A stretch of DNA of 64,000 bases from Leptodactylus fallax. Taxonomy: Eukaryota; Chordata; Amphibia; Anura; Leptodactylidae. The position numbers were made by a program, and so were the translations under genes. Under the pieces are notes generated by a model. That model did not search any database. It saw nothing but the letters and a program-made list of their open reading frames with translations, and was not told where the DNA came from. Where the stretch lies: the NCBI GenBank assembly GCA_947044405.1, contig CAMRHE010000021.1, forward strand, positions 7,920,501 through 7,984,500, written 5' to 3'. Below are positions 34,620 to 45,189 of this stretch, piece after piece (position 1 is the first letter of the stretch; every line of letters starts with the position of its first letter).

Positions 34620-35674
34620 GAAAAATATGAATTTTGGAAGGAAAATATGAAAAAAGCCGCTGAACATTAACATGCAAACTACTCTGCGTCCTTAAAGGGT
34701 TAAGCTTAAACAAGTGTTACTTTTTTATTGTATGTTTTATGGTGTTTTATCTTTAAGATTGCTAATAATTGTTTGCAAAATATTGATTAACAACAATAAT
34801 ATTTACTATTGATTTTTGAAGTATTCATAGACCACAGCTATAAAAGTCCGGGGCACCATTAGTTTCTTTCTCAAAAATGATCTTTCAGGCAAATAGTACA
34901 AGATACATATAACTGTAAACTGAAAATATATTTTAGGCCAACATTTCTCATCACGGGTATAAATTATAATATATAAATGTGTTTTATTATTATATTGTCC
35001 GTTTTACATTAGCATCTTTGTTGCTTTTATTCAAAGCTAGATAGTACTGTACATTCAGTTGTCGTATTAAAAGTCAACTGAAAAATCTCTGCACTCAGAA
35101 AAGACCTTGATGATTCATGAATACATTTGTACAGCAATACACGAAAGTCACTGGAATATCATAGAGAACACAAGAACAAATATTACAATGTTTAGTTCTT
35201 TTGTGAAAAGAAAAAAAAGGCTCAATTAGACAATCACTTTTTGACATTGCAATCAGTATACGTCAATACATCCAAAAGGATGAAGCAAAATCAGCATTAC
35301 AACACAAAATTAGACAAAAGACTTAATAGCTTATCACATTCTGTAATTCTGATATAAAAAAGCCAGAGCATACGGCATCCCATTATCCAATCAAGGTTAC
35401 CACTATTAAGCTTTTTTTTCTTTTTGCTAAATTATTTAAAATTATTTAAACCCCTACCCATAATTAAATGAAAATATACTGTACATTAAAATGTGTATTC
35501 TTTCTGCAACATGCCATATTATCACTAAAGCGGTCACTGTCAAGTCATCTTGTGAGATCACATGGTGATGATGGCAATAACATCTGTAGTGAATAGCTAG
35601 CTGCCACTGATAAAATCCCACTATTTTTGTGCATGAGAAGCCAATGGTAACTGTAAGAGGGTCAGAAACGTATG
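34620..35674. other. AT-rich DNA, nothing recognised
   Basis: No coding sequence, RNA gene or terminal repeat recognised before the outer hAT element at 35683. Confidence 0.4.
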
Positions 35675-36337
35675 GGTGTGACCAGAGGCGTAGCTAGCGG
35701 AGGGGCAGAGGGGCGGTTGCCCCGGGCCCACTGACTCTTTGGGGCCCACCCTGGGGCCGCCATTAATACATCCTATTTGTGTAACTAGATCCGTGTCTGT
35801 AGACACCGATCTAGTTACAATGCTTCCTGGTTCTTAACTGTTTTGTAAACTGCATGCCACTTCAGGCCTGTGGTTTACAAGACCCTGAGACCACAGACGG
35901 ATATCTTCTTCTCAGCACAGGCGGCGTGATGAAGTCACAACATCGTGCCGCCTGCGCTCAGACACAGACGTCCTGTGCATGGACAAGGAGGAAGCGGCGG
36001 CTCTATTCATCAGCATCACAGGTGGGTGAATATGACTTTTTTTTGTTTTTTTAGTGCAGTTGTGTGTGTATTAATAGTATAAGGGGTGGTTAGGAGGGGG
36101 AAATATAACTACAGTGCCTTGCGAAAGTATTCGGCCCCCTTGAACTTTTGAACCTTTTGCCACATTTCAGGCTTCAAACATAAGGATATAAAATTTTAAT
36201 TTTTTGGTGAAGAATCAACAAGTGGGACACAATTGTGAAGTGGAACGAAATTTATTGGATATTTTAATTATTTATATTTTCAAAAAAAAATAAAAAACTG
36301 AAAAGTGGGGCGTGCCAAATTATTCGGCCCCCTTAAG

Positions 36338-37357
36338 TTAATACTTTGTAGCGCCACCTTTTGCTGAGATTACAGCTGCAAGTCGCTTGGGGTATGTCTC
36401 TATCAGTTTTGCACATCGAGAGACTGAAATTCTTGCCCATTCTTCCTTGGAAAACCGCTCGAGCTCAGTGAGGATGGATGGAGAGCGTTTGTGAACAGCA
36501 GTTTTCAGCTCTTTCCACAGATTCTCGATTGAATTCAGGTCTGGACTTTGACTTGGCCATTCTAACACCTGGATACGTTTATTTGTGAACCATTCCATTG
36601 TAGATTTGGCTTTATGTTTGGGATCATTGTCTTGTTGAAAGATAAATCTCCGTCCCAGTCTCAGGTCTTTTGCAGACTCCAACAGGTTTTCTTTCAGAAT
36701 GGTCCTGTTTTTGGCTCCTTCCATCTTCCCATCAATTTTAACCATCTTCTCTGTCCCTGCTGAAGAAAAGCAAGCCCAAACCATGATGCTGCCACCACCA
36801 TGTTTGACAGTGGGGATGGTGTGTTCAGGGTGATGAGCTATGTTGCTTTTACGCCAAACATATCGTTTTGCATTGTGGCCAAAAAGTTCGATTTTGGTTT
36901 CATCTGACCAGAGCACCTTCTTCCACATGTTTGATGTGTCTCCCAGGTGGCTTGTGGCAAACTTTAAACGAGACTTTTTATGGATATCTTTGAGAAATGG
37001 CTTTCTTCTTGCCACTCTTCCATAAAGGCCAGATTTGTGCAGTGTACGACTGATTGTTGTTCTATGGACAGACTCTCCCACCTCAGCTATAGATCTCTGC
37101 AGTTCATCCAGAGTGATCATGGGCCTCTTGGCTGCATCTCTGATCAGTCTTCTCCTTGTTTGAGATGAAAGTTTAGAGGGACGGCCGGGTCTTGGTAGAT
37201 TTGCAGCGGTCTGATACTCCTTCCATTTCAATATGATCACTTGCGCAGTGCTCCTTGGGATGTTTAACGTTTGGGAAATCTTTTTGCATCCAAATCCGGC
37301 TTTAAACTTTTCCACAACAGTATCACGGACCTGCCTGGTGTGTTCCTTGGTCTTCAT
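36338..37357 (-). CDS. Tc1-type transposase, full length
   Basis: 339 codons without a break, the normal length of the family. The N-terminal paired-type DNA-binding region (about 1-110) has two helix-turn-helix units joined by a GRPR-like linker ('LPRPGRPSKL', 54-63) and basic residues of a likely nuclear import signal. Catalytic DD34E triad: Asp152 ('WSDETK'), Asp243 ('[10 protein letters not shown]') and Glu278 ('SPDLNSIENLW'). A glycine-rich 'KHGGGS' box is at 185-190. It ends 'GGATKY'. It would bind the IR/DR ends and cut at TA. Intact coding plus intact ends suggest recent activity, but expression and function cannot be judged from sequence. Confidence 0.95.
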   Translation of the reverse strand: MKTKEHTRQVRDTVVEKFKAGFGCKKISQTLNIPRSTAQVIILKWKEYQTAANLPRPGRPSKLSSQTRRRLIRDAAKRPMITLDELQRSIAEVGESVHRTTISRTLHKSGLYGRVARRKPFLKDIHKKSRLKFATSHLGDTSNMWKKVLWSDETKIELFGHNAKRYVWRKSNIAHHPEHTIPTVKHGGGSIMVWACFSSAGTEKMVKIDGKMEGAKNRTILKENLLESAKDLRLGRRFIFQQDNDPKHKAKSTMEWFTNKRIQVLEWPSQSPDLNSIENLWKELKTAVHKRSPSILTELERFSKEEWARISVSRCAKLIETYPKRLAAVISAKGGATKY

Positions 37358-37442
37358 GATGCTCTCTGCACTTTAAACAGAAACCTGAGACTATCACAGA
37401 GCAGGTACATTTATATGGAGACTTGATTACACACAGGTGGAT

Positions 37443-37731
37443 TATATTTATCATCTCACAAGGCATTATGGGAAAGGAGCTGGGGAGCTCATGCGCCCTC
37501 TGTTGGATGTAACAGATCCTCAATTTGCTTTTGACTCACCGAGCCTTGAGTCAAAAGCAAATTGAGGATCTGTTACATCCAACAGAGGGCGCATGAGCTC
37601 CCCAGCTCCTTTCCCATAATGCCTTGTGATATGTAGATGCTAAGTAGAGGGCAAAAGGCAATTAAAATCTCTACACACCTTCACTGGTGCTCTCCTCAAT
37701 GTGAGAGATTCTAGTCCCTATATTTATCATC
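37443..37731. mobile_element. 263-bp insert with 83-bp perfect palindrome and 13-bp TSD
   Basis: TATATTTATCATC occurs at 37443-37455 and 37719-37731. Between them, 37456-37538 and 37547-37629 are perfect inverted copies of 83 bp around an 8-nt loop (37539-37546). An 89-bp non-repeated tail ends at 37718. Flanking sequence on both sides is ordinary Tc1 subterminal DNA. A 13-bp duplication points to a target-primed or PLE-like insertion rather than a cut-and-paste one. No coding content. Confidence 0.85.
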
Positions 37732-38440
37732 ATCAGTCATTTAGGATAACATTGGATCATTCAGAGATCCTCACTGAACTTCTGGAGTGAGTTTGCTGCA
37801 CTGAAAGTAAAGGGGCCGAATAATATTGCACGCCCCACTTTTCAGTTTTCTATTTTTTACAAAAGTTTAAAATAACCAATAAATTTCATTCCACTTCACA
37901 ATTGTGTCCCACTTGTTGTTGATTCTTCACCAAAAAATTAAAATTTTATATCCTTATGTTTGAAGCCTGAAATGTGGCAAAAGGTTGAAAAGTTCAAGGG
38001 GGCCAAATGCTTTCGCAAGGCACTGTATAAAGGGCAGATTCATTAGGGGGCATTTGACGATGGGGGGGTCATTTATATAAGGGTTATTATGGGGTATTAT
38101 GAATGCAAGGGGGGAGGTTATTTATATAAGGGGCCATTAGGGGGCATCATTTATATTAGGAGGCATTATGAACATAAGGGGGTGGTCATTGATATAAGGG
38201 GTCATAAGTAGAGATGAGAAAATCGATTCTGCAGAAGTGGAATTCGATCCGAATTTCAGGAAATCTCCGATTCGCCACGATTTCGGATTTCCTCATGCTT
38301 CGATGCATCGAATCACATTTTTTTATAAAATGGTCGCCACACATGTTAGGACAAGGGGGAAGGGACTCTGGGAGCACGGGATCACCCACAATGCCAAGCA
38401 TGCAGCTAATCAGCAGCCAGCCAGACCTGTGATGTCACAG

Positions 38441-38447
38441 CCCTATA
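38441..38447 (+). promoter_or_regulatory. TATA-like box near the hAT left end
   Basis: 'gccctataaaaaccc' about 235 bp inside the left terminus, directed rightward, away from the terminus. The preserved transposase fragments lie on the opposite strand, so this would not drive them. Promoter function is only suggested by motif. Confidence 0.35.
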
Positions 38448-38489
38448 AAAACCCTCGGCCATTTTAGGTACAGTCATTCCACATCGCTC

Positions 38490-40640
38490 TTACTGTAGGG
38501 ACAGACATCGGCAGGAGCTAGGGAAAGACTTAGAAAACATAGAAGTTCAGGGAAAGAGGTTGAGCCTTAGAACTGTAGGGAAAGCATAGGGAGGAATTGA
38601 GAGAAGAATTTGGGGTGGTTGCAGGGTCATTTACAGCAAGATTTTGCAGCATAATTTACATTGCCATTATACTGCTGCTCATTACTCATATCTGTGTCTT
38701 CAAGGTGGAACACAACAAGCCTTTTGCAGTGCACTGCAACAAAAAAAGTGAAATATCATACACTAATATCTGCACGTATCTGTAAAAAAAATCCTTTTTA
38801 AAGGCTTTTATTATAAGGGGCTTATTCACTGTTCTTACAAGGCATAACATAATTCAGTACTATTGTGCCAAAGCTATAGCTGCACGTATCTGTAAAAAAA
38901 AAAGCCTTTTTAAAGGCCTTTATTATAAGGGACTTATTCACTGTTCTTCCAAGGCATAACATTATTTAGTACTATTGTGCCAAAGAAAACTGAATCATCC
39001 AATAATATCTGCACTTATCTGTAATAAACACCTTTAATGTGGGGAAAGACATAACGACCATATTCGCCATTTTGTTACCAGTATAAAGTTGCAGGCCATT
39101 TTTCAATACAGTATTGTCAATAATAATTCAATAATTCTTAGCGGTTATCACTTATTTAAAGGTGTTTATTAGTGTCAAAACACATAAAAAGGATCATATT
39201 CACCATTTCGTTACCAGTATAAAGTTGCAGGCCATTTTTCAATACAGTATTGTAACGCCCTTGCCTGTCCGGGCTTTGGCGCCATCCTCCGGGCGCACGC
39301 TGTGGAGCAGGAGGCGTGCCCGGTTGTGATTCTTTCCTTTGGGTTTTTCTTGTATTGTCTGAACACTGTCCTATTCCCTCACCTCCTTAATTGATTTTCC
39401 ACCACGCCCTTCTCCTTCACCTTGCTCTCCCCCTGCTCCACTAAGAGTTAACTTTAGTCCTGCCTTTGTGATTGACAGCCTATCCTCCTATCAAGTTTGG
39501 GGCGGGTTCTTTCTCTCTATTTATTGTTTGCTCACTTTCCCATTGGCGCCTGCTATTGCATTTTGCTTACTGGCTATACTCTTTGTTGCTTGTTACCTGC
39601 TCTTCTGATTTTCTGACCACTGGCTTACCTTTGACTATTCTCTTGGATTTTGATTCTGTACTGCATTGCTCGATTGTTACCGACCCCTTGGCTAGCTGAC
39701 CTCCCTTTGTTGTTGCACGTCTTGTCTGCGTTCTGTGTTATCACTTATTATAAGGAGGGACTGACGACTAGTTGCTGGCTGTCACCTAGGACAGATCGGG
39801 CAAGTTAGCCAGGGACAGTGGGGGGATTCAGCTTACGGTCCACTGTCTTGTTGTGCCCCTCCCCCCTAAGTTCTCGAGCAGCTACTGGGGAATCGCTCCT
39901 CTAGTGATTCCCTTACAAGTATTGTCAATAATAATTCAATAATTCTTAGCAGTTATCACATATTTAAAGGTGTTCATTAGTGTCTAAACCCATAAAAAGG
40001 ACCATATTCGCCATTTTGTTACCAGTATAAAGTTGCAGGCCTTACTGTAGGGATAGACATCGGCAGAAGCTAGGGAAAGACTTAGAAAACATATAGAAGT
40101 TCAGGGAAAGCGGCTGAGCCTTAGAACTGTAGGGAAAGCATAGGGAGGAATTGAAAGAAGAATTTGGGGTGGTTGCAGGGTCATTTATAGCAAGAATTTG
40201 CAGCATAAATCACATTGCCATTATACTGCTGCTCATTACTCATATCTCTGTCTTCAAGGTGGAACACAACAAGCCTTTTGCAGTGCAGTACAGCAAAAAG
40301 CAGTGAATTATCATACACTAATATCTGCACGTATTTGTAAAAAACGCCTTTTTAAAGGTGTTTATTATAAGCGGCTTAGTCACTTTTCTTCCAAAGCATA
40401 ACATTAGTCAGTACTATTGTGCCAAAGAAAACTGAATTATCATCCAATAGTATCTGCCCGTATCTGTAAAAAAAAGACTTTAACGTGGGGAAAGACATAA
40501 CGACTATATTCGCCATTTTGTTACCAGTATAAAGTTGCAGGCCATTTTTAAAACAGTATTGTCAATAATAATTAGATAATTCTTAGCAGTTATTATCACT
40601 TATTTACAAGTGTTTATTAGTGTCTAAAACCATAAGGAGG
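38490..40640 (+). repeat. Tandemly duplicated subterminal DNA of the hAT
   Basis: A segment beginning 'ttactgtagggacagacatc' at 38493 recurs at 40044 with few changes through about 40440. Removal of the solo LTR between them leaves a period near 880 bp. Inside the first copy, about 115 bp ('gcacgtatctgtaaaaaa ... attgtgccaaag') is itself duplicated in tandem (38770-38990). Short blocks with 'accagtataaagttgcagg' recur at about 39080, 39220, 40020 and 40525. Small frames here are repeat by-products. Confidence 0.8.
39251..39917 (+). mobile_element. Solo LTR (667 bp)
   Basis: Starts TGTAACGCCC and ends CCTTACA, with AGTAT duplicated on both sides (39246-39250, 39918-39922). The flanking hAT sequence is continuous when it is removed. 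Internal blocks 'gtctgaacactgtcct' and 'gtgattgacagcct' are shared with 55704-56359, so both belong to one LTR family. A single LTR with a clean 5-bp duplication indicates LTR-LTR recombination after insertion. The family is unrelated to the LTRs at 24571 and 30753. Confidence 0.85.
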
Positions 40641-40905
40641 ACCATATTCGCCATTTTGTTCCCATTGTGCTGATGGAGCCGATACTGCTCCTGCCACCCC
40701 CACCCCCTCCCACAGCTGCCATGCCAGTGAAATTTGAGCTCCCAGGGCCCCCCAGTCAGACATGCGAGAGGATGGACGATGGTGCAGATAGGCAGCGGCT
40801 AACTTGCTACATAGCATGTCTCTATAATGTGTAGGTAGGTAGCGACAGCCTTAGGAGGCTATACAATGAACCAGCGGTAGAGACTGGTGAGGCAGCATGG
40901 GTCAT

Positions 40906-42374
40906 TTAATCTGATGCATCAGGCATTGGTGGGTGGAAATCCTGGCTGATCCACACCTGATTCATCTTCACAAAGGTCAGTCTCTCCAAATTTTGGGTGG
41001 ACAGGCGCTGCTCTGATGCCACCCACCTGGCCGGGCAGGACAGCTTTTCCAGGGCAAACTCGGCTAGTTGCGACCACAAATCCAGTTTGGCTGCCCAGTA
41101 GTCCAGCAGATCTTTGAAGACAAGTGGCAGGGTGCACTCTAAGTATGCCACCACCTGCTGGTTCAGGTTCTTCTCTGTGTCTAGCTTCTGATGAGCAGTT
41201 TCTTCACTATGCAGGTGAAGAAAGCTGCTCATCAGCGACTCTAGGCTCAGGCCAAGTCGACCTGTCATTGGCTACAGCAGAAGAAAGTGAAGGTTCTGGA
41301 GTGGCCATCTCAGTCTCCTGACCTCCTGACCGTTGTCTTGCAGATAGGTGGAACACTTAAGGAAACGCTTGACAACCAGATTGAACACATGCGCCATGTC
41401 GGGCACATGGCTTAGCCCTCCTCGATGAAGCGTCGACACCATGTTCTTCCCATTATCGGTCACCATGGTTCCGAGTTTGCGGTGTCGCGGAGAAAGCCAG
41501 GATTTGATTTCTTGAGGAAGGACACAGAGTAGTTCCTCCCCTGTGTGACGCCGTTCGCCTAGGCAAACGAGGTGTAGAACAGCGTGACACCACTGTGCCC
41601 TGTACATGTGATATGCTGGGGGAGCACTGTGAATTGTCCCTACAGTGGAGGCTGAGGAGGCAGTGGAGAATGGAGGCTGAAGCTGCTTCACCTGTCCAAG
41701 TTGCTGGTGTGTCTGGGCAGGCACCACATTAACCCAGTGGGCCGTAAATGAAATATATTGTCCTTGACCGTAGTTACAGCTCCACAAGTCGGTGCTGCCG
41801 TGCACTTTGGCAGACATCGACAGGCTCAAGGACTGGCCCACCTTCTCTTCTACATATTCATGCAGGGCTGGTACTGCCTTTTTGGCAAAGAAATGACAGC
41901 TTGGGACTCTCCAACTCGGCTCGGCACAAGCCATGAGTTCTCTGAAAGGTGCAGAGTCCACCACTTGGAAATGGAGTGACTGCAGCACCAGCAACTTGGA
42001 CAGGAGCACGTTCAGCTTCTGCACTGTTGGATGAGTGCACGCATACTGTTGTCTGTTCGAAATCGCTTCTGTGATGGATTGCTGATGCAATGACTGACTA
42101 GGAGGAGGAGGAGCATGAGCATCATGACCAGCAGATGATGGGAAGGACACACAGCTTCCTTTGGCTGAGGTGGTGGAGCCTTGACTGCCTGAATTGGCGT
42201 GCGTGCCTCTGGGTGCTGCAGCGGTTGCTCGGCAGACTGGACCATCACATTGGAGCCACAGCTCTCCCAGGCCACTTTATGGTGACGCTGCATATTTTGA
42301 CGCAGGGCTGTGGTGTCAACATTGGAACCCTGGCCTCGCTTCACCTTCTGCCCACAGATTGAACATATGGCCAT
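40906..42374 (-). pseudogene. hAT transposase, broken and patched
   Basis: 42374-42012 begins with a BED-type zinc finger ('CSICGQKV' and, 20 residues on, 'MQRHHKVAW'). A frame change near 42100 leads to 42150-41272 with hAT core motifs: 'STDLWSC' and 'FTAHW' (first catalytic Asp), 'VTDNGKNMV' (second), and 'MAHVFNLVV', where the usual leading Cys is Asp. At 41325-41249 the hAT sequence is replaced by Tc1 DNA. The part from 41268 on encodes the C-terminal dimerisation region ('DYWAAKLD', 'LAEFALEKLSCPA') ending 40906. The insertion domain and third acidic residue are missing. Known role: DNA cutting as an oligomer. Non-functional here. Confidence 0.88.
41249..41325 (+). mobile_element. 77-bp Tc1 fragment inside the hAT transposase
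   Basis: 'aggccaagtcga ... gacctc' matches the reverse complement of 57722-57798, an internal part of the Tc1 transposase gene at 57307-58632, with one mismatch in 77 bases. It encodes the region between the second Asp and the Glu of the Tc1 enzyme. It has no Tc1 terminal repeats and no TA duplication, so it did not come by normal transposition of a whole element. Confidence 0.9.
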
Positions 42375-42828
42375 GTTGACCTCCCTCCCCCGGCGGCTTT
42401 ACAAAAACTGCCACACGGCCGAGTAGGTGATTTACCCCCAACACTCCGTGCTAACTGCTACCGCCACTGCCTCCATGAACCCCTGCACCACTGCTTTCCA
42501 GGCAGGTAGGCTGCTGTGAAGTGGGTGGTCTACCCCAGGCACGTTTAGCTCCTGACCTCCCACTGCTGCCACCCTACTGACTTCCCCGCTGCCTCATGCG
42601 CAAACTGCAACCCTATTCTCCTTATGACGATGAAGCCCCTCCCAATTATGATCGGCTACATCGTCATCCACTACACTCTGCAGTTCACTGATGTCCTCCT
42701 CAACACCAGCTCCCATGCCACTCTCCTCATCACTACTTGCCCGCCTACCGGATGAAGCGGCGGATGTCTACTCCAGATATTAGCTGAGCAGTAGCTGCTG
42801 ACTGTCCCATGGGAATGCTGCCTTGGGA

Positions 42829-43665
42829 TAACCTTGGACTCTGACCTATCCTTCAAGCCGCACATACAAACCCTCAACACCTCCTGCCGCCTTCAACTCA
42901 AGAACATCCTTCAAACCTGCTCCTTCCTCACCCCAGAAACTACAAAGATGCTAGTCCATGCCCTCATAATCTCCCGCTTAGACTACTGTAACACCCTTCT
43001 CCATGGCCTCCCAGCAAATACTCTCACCCCCCTCTAGTCCACCTTAAATTGCGCCGCTCGCTTAATACACCTCTCCACCCGTTCTTCATCGGCCACTCCC
43101 ATTTGCCAATCCCTTCACTGGCTACCCATTGCCCAGCGAATAGAGTTCAAATTACTAATGCTGACATACAAAGCCATCCACATCCTGTCCCCTCCATATA
43201 TCTCCGACCTAATCTCCCGCTATCTGCCCGCACATAACCTCCGATCCTCCAAAGACCTCCAACTCCACTCTGCTCTTATCCGCTCTTCACACAACCGTCT
43301 CCAAGACTTCTCCCGTGCATCCCCCATACTCTGGAACTCATTACCAAGAAACATAAGACTGACCCCCACAATCAAAAGCTTCAAGAAGGCCCTGAAGACA
43401 AGACTCACCTATTCAGGAAGGCCTACAACACCCAATAACGCTACTGTCTCCATACCACCACCTGAACAGCCTCTACCCCCACCTTCTGTCTCTATCCCTC
43501 TTCCCTCATAGATTGTAAGCCCTTGTGGGGAGGGCCCTGTATCCCACTCTGCCGGTTGGTCACTGTTAGTATTATCTGTTTTGTATATCTTGTGTACCAT
43601 ATGTTAACCCTCAAATGTAAAGCACCATGGAATTAATGGTGCTATATAAATAAATAATAATAATA
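42829..43665 (+). mobile_element. LINE 3' part, L2/CR1/Rex group
   Basis: Broken frames carry the region after the polymerase domain: 'LDSDLSFKPHI', 'SRLDYCNTLL', 'LTYKAIHILSPPYISDL', 'ILWNSLP' and 'FKKALKTRL', a set typical of L2, CR1 and Rex/Babar LINEs. The 3' end has 'ggtgctatataaataaata' followed by TAA repeats (to about 43665), typical for this group. It is 5'-truncated and inserted in hAT DNA. At least two frameshifts and one stop break it. Confidence 0.85.
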
Positions 43666-44289
43666 CCTCCTCCTCACTGTACAGTGGATCTGAGCCCACA
43701 GCATAAAGTACTTCTCTAGCTGAGGGAACAGAAAAGGACAGGCAAGTTCAGGACAGGAGAGGGCACAGGGCCTGCTGTCGGGCCATGCCAACTAAGGGTT
43801 GTGTCTGATGAACCCACCAACTCTTGGGTGAGGGTGTCTGTTGTGACTTGGCGTGAATTGGATGACCGAGTCAGCCAATCTACAACCATTGGGTTGCTGG
43901 TCAAGACACGATCGCTACCTGACACTGGGAGCTCAGGCCTCTGTAACTGATCCCTGATGCCACGCCCCCTTACTCTGCTGCGACCTGTGCCTGCGTCAGA
44001 AACATTTAGGCCTGCAGCCCTCCCCTGTGCATGGCCTCTCGCTTCTCTGTCTGACATACTATTCGATGAAAAAACGTAATTGCAAAGGGCAAAAAGGCCT
44101 GTTATTTTCTACTTCGATGAGAATGGCAAATATGTCCCTTATTTCTTTCCCCACTAATGAACAGCTATAGCAAAAGCGTGATAAAGGCAGAGATTTGTGG
44201 CTCCGAATGATTGAATTATTGACTGGGAACAAAATGGCGAATATGGTCCTCCTTATGGGTTTCCACACTAATAAACACCTTTAAATAAG

Positions 44290-44390
44290 GTGTATGCTCC
44301 TCCAGCATACCACATGTGCAGGGCACAGCGGTTTCACGCTGTTCTACACCTCGTTTGCCTGGGTGAACAAAGTCACATAGGGGAGGAACT
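44290..44390 (+). pseudogene. Second, inverted hAT transposase scrap
   Basis: The plus strand encodes 'PPAYHMCRAQ' and 'HAVLHLVCLGE', the same protein segment encoded on the minus strand at about 41530-41640 ('PPAYHMYRAQ', 'HAVLHLVCLGE'). It is thus an inverted partial duplicate of the transposase gene within one element. Just before it, 44234-44288 is an inverted copy of hAT subterminal DNA at 40600-40665. Confidence 0.75.
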
Positions 44391-44670
44391 GGGTCACTGT
44401 ATGTCCTCCTCATGCTGCTTCCCACTGGGTCATTCTGTATACTCCTCATGCCGCTGCAACTTGGTCACTGTATGCCCTCCTCATGCCGCAGCCACTGGGT
44501 CACTGTATGCCCTCCTCATGCTGCAGCCACTGGGTCACTGTATGCCCTCCTAAGGCTGCTGCTACCTCCACCTCTGCCACTGGGTCACTGTATGTCCTCC
44601 TCATGCTACTGCCACTGCTGGGTCACTTTATGTCCTCCTAATGACGCTGCCACTGGGTCACAACTCCACA
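44391..44670 (+). repeat. About 36-bp minisatellite, 7 units
   Basis: Units of the form 'gggtcactgtatgccctcct' plus 'catgctgcagccact' recur seven times with substitutions and one longer unit. They directly follow the inverted transposase scrap. ORFs across it are by-products. There are no spacers, so it is not a CRISPR array. Confidence 0.85.
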
Positions 44671-45189
44671 TTATGTCGCCTTGTCACTCTGTACACATCT
44701 ATGTGGAATCTGCAAACGAGGGTGTAAAAGGAGTGCGCTCTTTCACTCTACAGTAGGATGTTGGGCCTCTGCATGGTTCTTTCTACCATGGACCTGTAGG
44801 GCTGGGTTCACACTTGAGTTAGTTGGACAGTTTTGGTCCCGTAACTGTCCAAATAAGGGAAGTGTGCATCGGTTCTAAAAGCGACACCTGTCATGTGCGT
44901 GTCATTCGGACTCACAGTATTGTTTGACTACCACAGTAGGCTCCCTATGCATGTTACTGCAAGGCACAGTGTTCTACACCACTATACAGGCTCTCTGAAG
45001 CTAGGAAATAGGTGTTTTTTAGCGATATTCGCCGCAAAGTAATTCGGATCAAAGCAAATTTTTTTTGAACTTCGAATCGAACTGGCGAATCGAACTTTTG
45101 AGAAATTCTCTCATCTCTAGTCATAAGAGGTGCAGTATTTATGTCAGGGGTAATCAGGGGCATAATATGGGGGTCAATTAATTTAATTA

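Larger units (their letters stand above)
36112..38025 (-). mobile_element. Tc1-type transposon with intact transposase
   Basis: Ends CAGTGCCTTGCGAAAGTATT (36112) and its inverse (38025), with TA at 36110-36111 and 38026-38027. The inverted repeats are about 215-225 bp with internal repeats, the IR/DR style. A 263-bp foreign insert (37456-37718) lies between transposase start and right repeat. Without the insert and its duplicated 13 bp, the element is about 1.64 kb, the expected size. It is inserted in the outer hAT at 35683-49967. Confidence 0.95.
38209..45119 (-). mobile_element. hAT transposon, degenerate, TAGAGATGAG ends
   Basis: Terminal repeats TAGAGATGAGAAAAT (38209) and inverse TAGAGATGAGAGAAT (45119), flanked by an exact 8-bp duplication gtcataag (38201-38208, 45120-45127). 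It contains pieces of an hAT transposase gene (40906-42374, minus), duplicated subterminal DNA (38490-40640), a solo LTR (39251-39917), a LINE fragment (42829-43665) and a minisatellite. It is inserted in the outer hAT element. A MITE of the same family is at 8497-8909. Confidence 0.92.

Noticed and set aside
44391..44670. Regular short repeats that could suggest a CRISPR array
   Set aside because: Units are contiguous without unique spacers and the DNA is vertebrate; it is a minisatellite.
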